Source of the DNA: an uncultured Granulosicoccus sp.
GTDB taxonomy: Bacteria; Pseudomonadota; Gammaproteobacteria; Granulosicoccales; Granulosicoccaceae
Reading direction: 5' to 3'
Length of the DNA: 64,000 nucleotides
Assembly: GCA_947492525.1 (NCBI GenBank)
Contig: CANLNQ010000027.1
Span: forward strand, 1 to 64,000
Part shown: positions 8,431 through 15,912 of the stretch, one piece after another
Position numbering within the stretch: the first letter of the stretch is position 1
Layout: each line of letters begins with the position of its first letter
Notes under the pieces: model-generated
What the model was told of the DNA's origin: nothing
What the model saw: the letters and a program-made list of their open reading frames with translations, nothing else
Databases searched by the model: none
Made by a program: the position numbers and the translations under genes

Positions 8431-9534
8431 CTACTCGTCGAAGCCCTGGAAGCGGCGGACCTGTTGGCCCTCCTCGAGCAGTGACGCGCCTGCGCCAACG
8501 ATCAGCGTGCCTTCCTGCAGATCCGTCACGGTGAAGGTGGTACCACTGGCCTGCGGACTGGCCGCGACTTTCTGTCGCCTGACGGTACCGTGCCCATCCT
8601 CGTCAGTGGGTTCGAAGACCATGACTGCCAGATCATGATCGTTGTCGCCGAACAGGGCGCTGGCCGGCACGACGATGTCACGATCGCCTCCCAGCAGACG
8701 GATTGTCACCATGGCTGACGCGCCCGGCAGGATGCGCTGGTCGTCGGGTTGTTGCATGCCCAGCGTGAGCTCATAGGTCTGCCCGACGGTTGAGGTTTCG
8801 GCGTTGTATTCGCGAAACTCAAGTCGGTAACGCGTATCGGAACCCGGGAAGGTGGCAAACATGTCAAGGTCTTCGGGTGAGGCACCGGATTGCTGACGGA
8901 AGAGAATCTCGGGGACGTGCACATTGATCCAGAGTTCATGCAAGTCGAGCAGTCGTGCTATCGGGGTGCCAGCGGCCACGGTGGAGAAATTCGATTCGTT
9001 TCGTGCCGAGACGATGGCATCGAAGGGCGCATACAGACTGGCGTCCTGCAGGGCTTTCTCGGCATCGTCATACGCCAGCTTCGCCAGCTCCAGCGCCGAC
9101 TGGGCATCCTCGGCCTCCACGCGCGACACCGAATTGGAGCTGCGCAGGTTCCTGGTGCGATCGGCATTGCGCTGCGCCTGCGCCAGTTCGACACGGGCCC
9201 GTTCCAGGCCACGTTCGAAGGGGTTCAGGTCGAGTTGGGCGACCAGCTCGCCTTCGGCAATCTCCTGACCCTCGACGATGGGCAGCTCCTGCAGTCTGCC
9301 ACTCACCTGAAACGCCAGATCCACGGTTTGCGGGGCAACCACCTGGCCAAAGAAGGTGCGTTCGAAGGCCAGTCGGTTCGGCGCCACTTCGATAAGCTTG
9401 ACGGGGCGTGGCACGGAGGGCGTGGATGACGAGTCGCTGGAAGAAGACTCCTCAGCGGATGACTGCGAATGGGCCGCAGCACTGCACAACAGCAGCAGAA
9501 TGGCCGGTATCAGCCGATGTAACCGGTATGACAT
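8431..9534 (-). CDS. RND pump periplasmic adaptor (membrane fusion protein)
   Basis: A 367-residue adaptor linking the inner-membrane RND permease to an outer-membrane channel. An N-terminal signal segment (residues 4-23, ending AAHSQS) is followed by an acidic/Ser linker. Next come the first half of the lipoyl-like domain (VDLAFQVSGRLQELPIVEGQEIAEGELVAQLD), a coiled-coil hairpin with Ala/Arg/Glu-rich heptads (about 105-165), and the second lipoyl half (LYAPFDAIVSARNESNFSTV, then GTPIARLLD). It is the first gene of the minus-strand pump operon and is separated from the divergent tetR gene by 161 bp that contain a probable operator. Confidence 0.92.
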   Translation of the reverse strand: MSYRLHRLIPAILLLLCSAAAHSQSSAEESSSSDSSSTPSVPRPVKLIEVAPNRLAFERTFFGQVVAPQTVDLAFQVSGRLQELPIVEGQEIAEGELVAQLDLNPFERGLERARVELAQAQRNADRTRNLRSSNSVSRVEAEDAQSALELAKLAYDDAEKALQDASLYAPFDAIVSARNESNFSTVAAGTPIARLLDLHELWINVHVPEILFRQQSGASPEDLDMFATFPGSDTRYRLEFREYNAETSTVGQTYELTLGMQQPDDQRILPGASAMVTIRLLGGDRDIVVPASALFGDNDHDLAVMVFEPTDEDGHGTVRRQKVAASPQASGTTFTVTDLQEGTLIVGAGASLLEEGQQVRRFQGFDE

Positions 9535-9657
9535 TAGATAGTGTTCCTCGAGAAGTCGGAATGTCGCATTCCTGTGCGAGCCACGTTGAAAAGCGCACGT
9601 TGCAGCGTGGCCGCATGCATTATTTCGGTGAATCCGGCGTTGTACCTGCCGGAAAGC

Positions 9658-9684
9658 TCTGACATAATAACGAAAAATGTCAGA
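9658..9684. promoter_or_regulatory. Probable TetR operator (8-bp inverted repeat)
   Basis: TCTGACAT at 9658-9665 is repeated in inverted orientation as ATGTCAGA at 9677-9684, with an 11-bp AT-rich spacer. It ends 11 bp before the tetR start codon and lies in the divergent intergenic region. This is the normal position for a TetR-family dimer site that represses both its own gene and the pump operon. Confidence 0.6.
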
Positions 9685-9695
9685 ATGTAAATAGC

Positions 9696-10283
9696 ATGAG
9701 CAAGGATAGACGTGAAATTCTTGAAGCGGCGCTGAAAGTCTTCATTCGTTATGGCTTTCGTCGTACCACGATGAGCGATCTGGCCAAGGAGGCCGGCATG
9801 TCACGTCCTGCGCTGTATCAGCAGTTTTCGAACAAGGAGGACATCTTCCGGGCTGTGGCGATCGACTACGTAACGCGGGCCGGGGAGGAAGTGGACGCCC
9901 GTATCGACGCGTACGAGTCCGTGGCCGACAAGCTCTTCTTCATTCTGGATATCTGGCTGGTGAACCCTTTCGAGCTGATTCACTCGGCGCCGGATGCGCG
10001 TGAATTGATGGATAGCACGCATGACTTTGTCGGTGATGTCATCGAGGGCAGCCATCGGGTCATCGAGTCCAGCGTGGCGGATGTGCTGGCATCCCGCAGT
10101 GACACCCTGGCGGCCCATGGCCTGACGCCTGAATCCATCGCCCGGGTGGTCACTGCCTCAGCCATGGGCTTCAAGGACTATGCGCACAACATCGACGAAC
10201 TGCGGGTGTTGATAGATGGGTTGGTCAGGATGACGGTTGCGGTCGTGGGCGATCCGTCTTTTGCCGGTAGGAGCAAGGCCTAG
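9696..10283 (+). CDS. TetR/AcrR-family transcriptional regulator
   Basis: A 195-residue repressor with the canonical N-terminal helix-turn-helix. 'ILEAALKVFIRYGFRRTTMSDLAKEAGMSRPALYQQFSNKEDIFRAV' occupies residues 7-53, including the recognition helix GMSRPALYQQF. The C-terminal ligand-binding half is variable, as usual. It is divergent from the RND adaptor gene, with a palindrome in the shared intergenic region, so local control of that pump is likely. The inducer is unknown. The stop codon TAG at 10281-10283 lies inside a 13-bp tandem repeat array that begins at 10268, so the last five residues are encoded by repeat DNA and the natural C-terminus may have been altered. Confidence 0.9.
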   Translation: MSKDRREILEAALKVFIRYGFRRTTMSDLAKEAGMSRPALYQQFSNKEDIFRAVAIDYVTRAGEEVDARIDAYESVADKLFFILDIWLVNPFELIHSAPDARELMDSTHDFVGDVIEGSHRVIESSVADVLASRSDTLAAHGLTPESIARVVTASAMGFKDYAHNIDELRVLIDGLVRMTVAVVGDPSFAGRSKA

Positions 10284-10340
10284 GAGCAAGGCCTGGGAGC
10301 AAGGCCTGGGAGCAAGGCCTGGGAGCAAGGCCTGGGAGCG
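10268..10340. repeat. 13-bp tandem repeat, five full copies plus a partial
   Basis: The unit is TGGGAGCAAGGCC, with TA instead of TG at its start in the first two copies. Copies begin at 10268, 10281, 10294, 10307 and 10320, followed by a partial copy. The second copy supplies the tetR stop codon. The unit length is not a multiple of three and the unit is not palindromic. Confidence 0.9.
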
Positions 10341-10548
10341 CTGCGCGGACGTGTGCCGGGCGCCGGGTTTGCCCGCATGAAGCCTTACGGGTATCGTGCC
10401 CGTTCCGGCAGGCCGAGGCTTGTATTACGCATCGATACCGTGTTCACCCCGGGAGCGCAGCAAGGCAGCTGGGGCGACAGTTACATCCGCTGTTTGTCTG
10501 GCCCGGCCCGGGTTATTGAAAGACATGCGATAAAGGTGAAAACACGCT

Positions 10549-10577
10549 CTTGAACTTCCCGCAAAGCCCCCGATAAT
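10549..10577 (+). promoter_or_regulatory. Sigma32-like heat-shock promoter for the Hsp20 gene
   Basis: CTTGAA at 10549-10554 and CCCCGATAAT at 10568-10577 are separated by 13 bp. They match the -35 (CTTGAAA) and -10 (CCCCATNT) elements recognised by RpoH closely. The gene downstream encodes a small heat-shock protein, which supports the call. A start near 10583 would leave a leader of about 150 nt. Confidence 0.6.
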
Positions 10578-10671
10578 GTTTTCCGCAAAGGCGATGAAGT
10601 TGTCAGAAAATGACTTGTTTCATGGTGAAGCAGGTACTTGAAAATGAAGCTTCCAGACCCTAGCTTGTTGT

Positions 10672-10701
10672 TGCGTCAAGGTCTCCATGAGAGTTGACGC
10701 A
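10672..10701 (+). promoter_or_regulatory. Stem-loop in the leader of the Hsp20 gene
   Basis: TGCGTCAA (10672-10679) and TTGACGCA (10694-10701) form a perfect 8-bp stem with a 14-nt loop. It lies 21 nt upstream of the GGAG ribosome binding site (10723-10726). A further weak pairing of TTCT (about 10716-10719) with AGAA (10725-10728) would touch the ribosome binding site. RNA thermometers are common in such leaders, but a ROSE or fourU type cannot be assigned by eye. Confidence 0.35.
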
Positions 10702-10735
10702 CTAAATCATATTGCTTCTATTGGAGAATACTGTA

Positions 10736-11188
10736 ATGAAAATCGATTTGACTCCCCTGTACGCAAATACCGTTGGTTTTGACCGTTTCGGTTCCTTGCT
10801 TGATGCAGCCTTGAGCGCCGACAGACAGTCTGCCGGTTACCCTCCTTACGACATCGAACTGGTTGGCGAGAACAAGTACGCCATCACACTGGCAGTCGCC
10901 GGTTTCCAGGATAACGAAATCGATGTTCAGGTAGAGCAGGGTGTACTGACAGTACGCGGTAGGAAGGAAGACCAGAAAAAGGATTCCCGATACCTGCACC
11001 GCGGAATAGCCACTCGCTCTTTCGAGCGCAAGTTCAACCTGGCGGACCATGTAGAGGTCGTCAATGCACAGTTGGACAACGGTCTGTTGAAGATTGCTCT
11101 GGTGAAGGAAATCCCTGAAGCCATGAAGCCGCGCAAGATTCCGGTAGGCAATCAGGCACCAGCTATCGAGAATTCGGCTGAAAGCTGA
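10736..11188 (+). CDS. Small heat-shock protein, Hsp20/IbpA type
   Basis: A 150-residue ATP-independent chaperone that holds unfolding proteins in the cytoplasm. The N-terminus MKIDLTPLYANTVGFDRF is the IbpA-type start ('DLSPLYRSTVGFDRLF'). It is followed by an alpha-crystallin domain (about residues 40-130) with 'PYDIELVGENKYAITLAVAGF', 'LTVRGRK' and the 'LHRGIATRSFERKFNLADHVEV' segment. ATG 10736 is chosen over the upstream in-frame TTG at 10712 because GGAG at 10723-10726 is placed correctly and the IbpA-like start aligns. The gene is preceded by a sigma32-like promoter and followed by a strong terminator, so it is a single-gene unit. Confidence 0.93.
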   Translation: MKIDLTPLYANTVGFDRFGSLLDAALSADRQSAGYPPYDIELVGENKYAITLAVAGFQDNEIDVQVEQGVLTVRGRKEDQKKDSRYLHRGIATRSFERKFNLADHVEVVNAQLDNGLLKIALVKEIPEAMKPRKIPVGNQAPAIENSAES

Positions 11189-11260
11189 TTTCTGATCGGT
11201 AGTTGAGGGAAGTCCGGCACGCGAGGTTCAGCCAGCGTGCCGGATGAACCCAGACAGGGG

Positions 11261-11286
11261 GCGGCGTCTTCGGACGCCGCTTTTGT
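11261..11286 (+). terminator. Rho-independent terminator after the Hsp20 gene
   Basis: GCGGCGTC and GACGCCGC form a perfect 8-bp GC-rich stem closed by a TTCG tetraloop (11261-11280), followed by TTTTG. It lies about 70 bp beyond the Hsp20 stop. Confidence 0.9.
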
Positions 11287-11385
11287 GTGTGCGGGTCGCT
11301 GAGTGATCCCGCGAAGTACTGGCATTGGAGTTCAATAGTGTTGTAGTCTTGCCGAAACACTGTATATAACAACAGCTTCTCGGTC

Positions 11386-11739
11386 ATGAACAAGGCGCAA
11401 CGACAATTTCTGGATCAGCTGGGCGAGCGCATTCCGCGGCTGTTCGATGCCATTGCCAAGGGAAACGTGAAGAGCGAGTTCATTGTCGGGGTGCGGACCA
11501 TCAACAGCCGACAGGTACGGCTCAAGCTGGTGGCGGAAGTGGTGGACCCGGGCAGCAACCCGCTGGCAACCCATGGTCAGGTCCGTACGGCGAAGACTGA
11601 AGCACACGCATCCAGAGCCGGTAATGCCGGAGCGGGGGAGAACTCAGGGGCGCTGTCGGGTGGCTCTTCCGGCTCGGTATCGAGCAATGCGGGTGGTGTG
11701 CCGCAGCCGATTGCGGCGAGGCCGAGGCGAAGACGCTGA
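11386..11739 (+). CDS. Small hypothetical protein with Gly/Ser-rich, Arg-ending tail
   Basis: A 117-residue protein. The first 60 residues look like a folded domain ('QRQFLDQLGERIPRLFDAIAKG...VRLKLVAEVVDP'). The second half is low-complexity Ala/Gly/Ser ending in four arginines. I do not recognise a family. It starts with ATG 11386, about 100 bp after the Hsp20 terminator, with no strong ribosome binding site. The composition of the first half and the absence of a better frame support it being real, but it could be a chance frame. Confidence 0.45.
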   Translation: MNKAQRQFLDQLGERIPRLFDAIAKGNVKSEFIVGVRTINSRQVRLKLVAEVVDPGSNPLATHGQVRTAKTEAHASRAGNAGAGENSGALSGGSSGSVSSNAGGVPQPIAARPRRRR

Positions 11740-11805
11740 GGGCGTCCATGCCCCGGCGGTAGCGACAATGCGCCATGTTGTCCTGCTTCGGTACTCTACG
11801 TCGTC

Positions 11806-12318
11806 CTACTTCTGGGCGTATCGCTCGTCGTCGGTCCAGCCACGATTGATCGCGAACAGTACCAGGCCCAGGATCAGGATGGACAGGGCAGCGTAGAACA
11901 GGCTGCCACCGTCGCTTTTACCTTCATGCAGCACCTCGACCCCCAGCGGGGAGGCCAGATGAAAGAAGACAGCGCCTGCCATCACCGCCGAGGCCATCAG
12001 GCCGCCTATCATGTGAAACCGTCGCCGGGTGACGCCGAAGAAGTTGCCTTTGAGCCGAGCCACCAGCCACAGCACGGCGGGCAGTAGCAGGACAATCGCG
12101 GTCAGCAACTCGAAGCTGCCGACCACATAGGCACCCAGTTCGCTGAACAGATTGCCTACGCTGCTTCCCAGAAAGGTACCGAGCCAATCGCCAATGGTGC
12201 CAAAGATGTGCTGTGTATCGGGGTGCCCGCTGAACTTGTACGGGAGTGATCCGAGGAACACATAGCTCATCCACAGCGCAATCAGCCAGGAGAAGATCGC
12301 TCGCCAGTTTTTCATCAT
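11806..12318 (-). CDS. Small integral membrane protein, DoxX-like
   Basis: A 170-residue protein with four predicted membrane segments (about residues 7-25, 63-88, 105-125 and 140-160). The pattern, including an N-terminal 'SYVFLGSLPYKFSGHP' and 'GAYVVGSFELLTAIVLLLP', resembles the DoxX/DUF417-like group of inner-membrane proteins. The function of that group is mostly undefined. It is transcribed on the same strand as the FlgM-like gene, 64 bp downstream of it, and could be cotranscribed. The start ATG is at 12318, where two consecutive ATGs occur. Confidence 0.7.
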   Translation of the reverse strand: MMKNWRAIFSWLIALWMSYVFLGSLPYKFSGHPDTQHIFGTIGDWLGTFLGSSVGNLFSELGAYVVGSFELLTAIVLLLPAVLWLVARLKGNFFGVTRRRFHMIGGLMASAVMAGAVFFHLASPLGVEVLHEGKSDGGSLFYAALSILILGLVLFAINRGWTDDERYAQK

Positions 12319-12382
12319 GATGCGGTATACGGGTCAGGACTTGTCTTTCAACAGAGTCACTGATGATGGATAAGTTTCAGGC

Positions 12383-12820
12383 TCAGGCGTAACGTTCGTG
12401 TTCTATGAACTTGTCGGCAACTTGCAGGTAGTTGATCTCGTATTCCCCGGCGGCAATGGCCGCCTTGATTCTCTCCACCTTTTCGGTATCGAATCGGCGA
12501 TTGCTGACACGTGGTGCCGCTGCCGGTTTCTTGCTCTCGACTGGTTTCACCGCGGGTGCCGGTTTCTTGCTCTCGACGGATTTCGCCGCGGGTGCTGTCT
12601 TGGCTTTTTCAGCAGGCTCCTCCGTCTTGCCCGACGCCCGCTTGCCCTTGGCCGCACTTGTCTTCGTCGCTGCCGACCTGGCGCTCGACGCTGTCGACGA
12701 TTTTTTCGACGTTGCAGGGCGTGAACTTTTTTCCGGTGTGCCTTTGGTCGAACGCTTCTTGCGCACCGCATCCAGTTGCGTCACGTTACTGCCCGCCTTT
12801 CCGCTCTTGGATAGAGCCAT
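12383..12820 (-). CDS. flgM: FlgM-like anti-sigma28 factor with H1-like N-terminal extension
   Basis: A 145-residue protein in two parts. Residues 1-101 are a lysine/alanine/serine/proline tail like histone H1, containing a duplicated VESKKPA block. Residues 102-145 ('RFDTEKVERIKAAIAAGEY', then 'EINYLQVADKFIEHE') match the C-terminal sigma28-binding helices of FlgM. FlgM normally inhibits FliA until it is exported through the hook-basal body. The gene is divergent from fleQ and 3 kb from fliA, which fits. Typical FlgM is about 100 residues with a short disordered N-terminus, so the length and charge here are unusual. The alternative is an AlgP-like DNA-binding protein with a chance FlgM-like end. 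Confidence 0.65.
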   Translation of the reverse strand: MALSKSGKAGSNVTQLDAVRKKRSTKGTPEKSSRPATSKKSSTASSARSAATKTSAAKGKRASGKTEEPAEKAKTAPAAKSVESKKPAPAVKPVESKKPAAAPRVSNRRFDTEKVERIKAAIAAGEYEINYLQVADKFIEHERYA

Positions 12821-13122
12821 GTTCTACATCCTCTTCGCAATCCTTTGGCCCTCACTGGATAGAAAGTGGCCGGATTATTCTTGTTTTTATGTTTGCCGTC
12901 CGGAATCCAGCTGGGAACCGATTTCAAGGTAATTCCATTACTTGAAACAGATCAGACCGACCGTATCTAGCGGTTAAGCCAAGGATCGGCGCTTGTTTTT
13001 CATTATGTAACCCCAAATGGCGGTAGACACGGACAGGTCACAATGTAACAGCGCATAATTGGCAACAGGCCATCATCTTGGATCGCAAAGCGCGACGTAG
13101 TGGTAACTGCGCCATTGGTGAC

Positions 13123-13164
13123 AAAAAGCCGACGTCACCCATCAGGTTGAAAGTTCGGCTTTTT
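13123..13164 (+). terminator. Terminator-like hairpin in the fleQ leader
   Basis: AAAAAGCCGA (13123-13132) and TCGGCTTTTT (13155-13164) form a perfect 10-bp stem with a 22-nt loop and a U-run on the 3' arm. It lies about 100 bp before the fleQ start in the 446-bp region between flgM and fleQ. It could stop readthrough from upstream or act as an attenuator. Apart from this hairpin I see no defined element in 12821-13266. Confidence 0.45.
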
Positions 13165-13266
13165 CCGATGTTTTACTCGTCAAATCTTTGTCTTCTGAAA
13201 TCCGTCTTCTATCCTCTGGGAGTCCTTTTTAACTTTCGACACGGCCGCAATGCGGAGAACGTCAAA

Positions 13267-14742
13267 ATGAGTGGAAAAAAAGAAACCCGAAAGATCCTGA
13301 TCCTCGATCAGGATGCTGATAGTGCCCAACGTCTGTCACACCAGCTTGAGTTCATCGAGTACGAGCCCAGGACACTCAGTTCTCCAGAGCTGCTGGAAAG
13401 CATGGGAGACTTGTCGGATTATTCCTCGATCCTCGTGGCGAACTTCCATGGCATCGTGGCGTGGGCCGAGAAGCTGCGGTCCAGTCGCGAGAATTGCCCA
13501 CCGCTGGTGCTGCTGCTGGGCAATCAACCGGCAGACATCTCTCAGGAAGAGATCGACAACAATTTCGTGGGCTGTCTGAAATCGGATATCCGCTACGGCA
13601 CCCTGTCGGACATTCTGCACCGCTCCAAGGTTCGCGGCTCTGCCAACACCGCACCGGCCAAGGAAGGTACGCAGAACCCCGAGCTGTTTCGTTCACTGGT
13701 CGGCAACAGCCGCTCCGTGCAGCGTGTGCGCAAGATGATCGATCAGGTTGCCCCCACCGAGGCAACGGTATTGATTCTGGGTGAATCGGGAACGGGCAAG
13801 GAAGTGGTGGCCCGCAACATTCACTATTATTCGAATCGTCGCAACAAGCCCTTTGTGCCCATCAACTGTGGCGCCATCCCGGGCGAGCTGCTCGAAAGCG
13901 AGCTGTTCGGTCATGAGAAGGGCTCCTTCACCGGCGCCGTCGGAGCGCGCCAGGGCCGTTTCGAGCTGGCCGAAGGTGGCACGATCTTCCTCGACGAAAT
14001 TGGCGACATGCCGCTGACCATGCAGGTGAAGTTGCTGCGTGTCATTCAGGAGCGCTCCTTCGAGCGGGTCGGTAGCAACAAGAGTATCAAGAGCGATGTG
14101 CGTATCGTCGCCGCGACTCACCGCGATCTGGAAACGCTGATCGAGGATGGGCGCTTCCGGGAAGATCTGTACTATCGACTCAACGTCTTTCCCATCGAGA
14201 TGCCGCCGCTGAGCAGCCGCGCCGAAGATCTGCCTTTGCTGGTCAACGAGCTGATCACGCGTCTCGAGCACGAGAAGAAGTCATCGGTCAGACTCACGCC
14301 GGCAGCCATGATGGCCCTGTGCAACTACGACTGGCCCGGCAATGTCCGCGAGCTGGCGAACCTGATGGAGCGCATGACCATTCTGCATCCTTATGGTGTG
14401 GTGGACGCGGCCGACCTGCCGCCGAAGATGGCGCCGCACGGTCGCGCACTGAACGAGAGCCGTGAGGAGTCGGAGCCAGCCGCGCCTGCCACTGGCGCCA
14501 ACGGCATGTCGATGGTGTCCGGAATGCCGGCGGTACCGCTCAACAACAAGCCGCGCCTGCCTCGGGAAGGCATTGATCTGAAGCAGCACCTGACCGATAT
14601 AGAGATAAGCCTGATCGAACAGGCGCTGGATGAGTGCTCGGGTGTGGTGGCGCATGCCGCGAATCGCCTGAAGATCCGGCGGACGACCCTGGTCGAGAAA
14701 ATGCGAAAGTACAATATCCAGCGACCTGAAGAAGTGTCGTAA
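13267..14742 (+). CDS. fleQ: Sigma54-dependent flagellar master regulator FleQ/FlrA
   Basis: A 491-residue enhancer-binding protein that turns on class II flagellar genes with RpoN. An N-terminal FleQ-type receiver-like domain (1-125) lacks a phospho-acceptor context. An AAA+ domain follows with Walker A GESGTGKE (172-179), the sigma54-contact loop GSFTGA (219-224) and Walker B TIFLDEIGDM (239-248). The C-terminal Fis-type helix-turn-helix is 'LIEQALDECSGVVAHAANRL' plus 'KIRRTTLVEKMRKY', which is diagnostic of FleQ/FlrA. ATG 13267 is chosen over an in-frame start at 13078 because GGAG sits 9 nt upstream and the domain begins there. It is the first gene of a likely fleQ-fleN-fliA run. In Pseudomonas FleQ also binds c-di-GMP; this cannot be confirmed here. 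Confidence 0.92.
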   Translation: MSGKKETRKILILDQDADSAQRLSHQLEFIEYEPRTLSSPELLESMGDLSDYSSILVANFHGIVAWAEKLRSSRENCPPLVLLLGNQPADISQEEIDNNFVGCLKSDIRYGTLSDILHRSKVRGSANTAPAKEGTQNPELFRSLVGNSRSVQRVRKMIDQVAPTEATVLILGESGTGKEVVARNIHYYSNRRNKPFVPINCGAIPGELLESELFGHEKGSFTGAVGARQGRFELAEGGTIFLDEIGDMPLTMQVKLLRVIQERSFERVGSNKSIKSDVRIVAATHRDLETLIEDGRFREDLYYRLNVFPIEMPPLSSRAEDLPLLVNELITRLEHEKKSSVRLTPAAMMALCNYDWPGNVRELANLMERMTILHPYGVVDAADLPPKMAPHGRALNESREESEPAAPATGANGMSMVSGMPAVPLNNKPRLPREGIDLKQHLTDIEISLIEQALDECSGVVAHAANRLKIRRTTLVEKMRKYNIQRPEEVS

Positions 14743-14945
14743 GCCTGACAGGGCGCAGTGCGCTATTGCGCCTGCTGCGCCCGTTCCCGCGTAACAGTGT
14801 CGCCAGATCCGGGCTGATTCGGGTTGGTTCACAGATAAATTGCGGGACGCTTCCCAAAACGGAAGTTCGAATGCGCACAGATAGGCTGACTGGCGGTTAG
14901 CTGGCATCTGGTGGTTCGAGACTTGCTCCCTGACACCTCGAAACC

Positions 14946-15899
14946 ATGTCGATACATCTGCCTGTGAATGGGTGGGTGTCGGCACGGGCAGTCGAGGAAT
15001 CCAGCGTTGATGTCAGTCTTGTCCACCATACGGGTAATTGCCCGGTGAATTTTCCTGTCTCTCCAACACTATCGTTGAACCGGGGTCCGGTGCAGACGAT
15101 TGCCGTTGCCGGTGGCAAGGGCGGAGTAGGCAAATCGAACGTGGCTGTCAACCTGGCGGCTGCATTGGGAGCAAGTGAGCACGAAGTTCTGCTGGTCGAT
15201 GGCGACTTCGAACTGGGCAATATCGATCGTTTACTGAACCTGAGTCCAGAGCACACACTCAGCGATGTCTTTGCGGGAAGCTGTCGTCTGGACGACATCG
15301 TGCTGCAGGGACCACGCGGCGTTTCGGTCATCCCCAGCGCAAGCGGGGCGATGGAAATGGCGCACCTCACGCACATCGAACATGCAGGCCTGATCGGCCT
15401 TTTCAGCGAGCTGCCCACCGCAGCCGATACCCTGATCATCGATATCGCCACCGGCCTGTCGGAAAGCGTCAAGAGCTTCTGCCGGGCAGTGCGCGAAGTC
15501 ATTGTCGTGGTCGTCGATGAACCGACGGCCCTGCAGGATGCCTTTTCAACGATTCGGGTACTGAGCGAGTGTTGCCACGTTCGCCGGTTCCGGATCGTGG
15601 CCAACAAGACAGAGAGTTCGCAGCACGGTCTGGATGTCTATGCCGCCTTGAGCGACATGACAGACAGGCGCCTGGATGTGCTGCTTGATTACTGCGGTTC
15701 CATACCACTGGACGGGCACTTGAAGCAGGCAGTCAGCCAGCAGAGTGCCGTAGTTGATGTATTTCCACGCTCGGCCTCGGCGCTTGCCTTCAAGAAGCTG
15801 GCGACCCGCGTTGCTCGCTGGCCGCAACCTCAGACGCCCTGTGGGCATATCGAATTTTTTGTAGAGCGACTGATCGAAGTCGCCGACAGTACACGGTGA
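14946..15899 (+). CDS. fleN: MinD-like ATPase FlhG/FleN controlling flagellar number
   Basis: A ParA/MinD-family ATPase of 317 residues. It has the deviant Walker A GGKGGVGKS (56-64), 'VLLVDGDFELGNIDRLLNL' containing the Walker A' aspartate, and the family features 'TLSDVFAG' and 'VVDEPTALQDAF'. FleN antagonises FleQ and limits the number of polar flagella. The core starts near residue 48; the first 47 residues are an extension not seen in typical FleN. No good ribosome binding site marks the start, so the true start may lie downstream (for example GTG 15045). FlhF, the usual upstream partner in flhF-fleN-fliA clusters, is absent here; the gene follows fleQ instead. It lies 13 bp upstream of fliA. 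Confidence 0.88.
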   Translation: MSIHLPVNGWVSARAVEESSVDVSLVHHTGNCPVNFPVSPTLSLNRGPVQTIAVAGGKGGVGKSNVAVNLAAALGASEHEVLLVDGDFELGNIDRLLNLSPEHTLSDVFAGSCRLDDIVLQGPRGVSVIPSASGAMEMAHLTHIEHAGLIGLFSELPTAADTLIIDIATGLSESVKSFCRAVREVIVVVVDEPTALQDAFSTIRVLSECCHVRRFRIVANKTESSQHGLDVYAALSDMTDRRLDVLLDYCGSIPLDGHLKQAVSQQSAVVDVFPRSASALAFKKLATRVARWPQPQTPCGHIEFFVERLIEVADSTR

Positions 15900-15912
15900 G
15901 AAAAGAGTCCGT

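Noticed and set aside
10353-10553. Small open frame between tetR and the Hsp20 gene
   Set aside because: No ribosome binding site, no homology by eye, and it overlaps the heat-shock promoter region.
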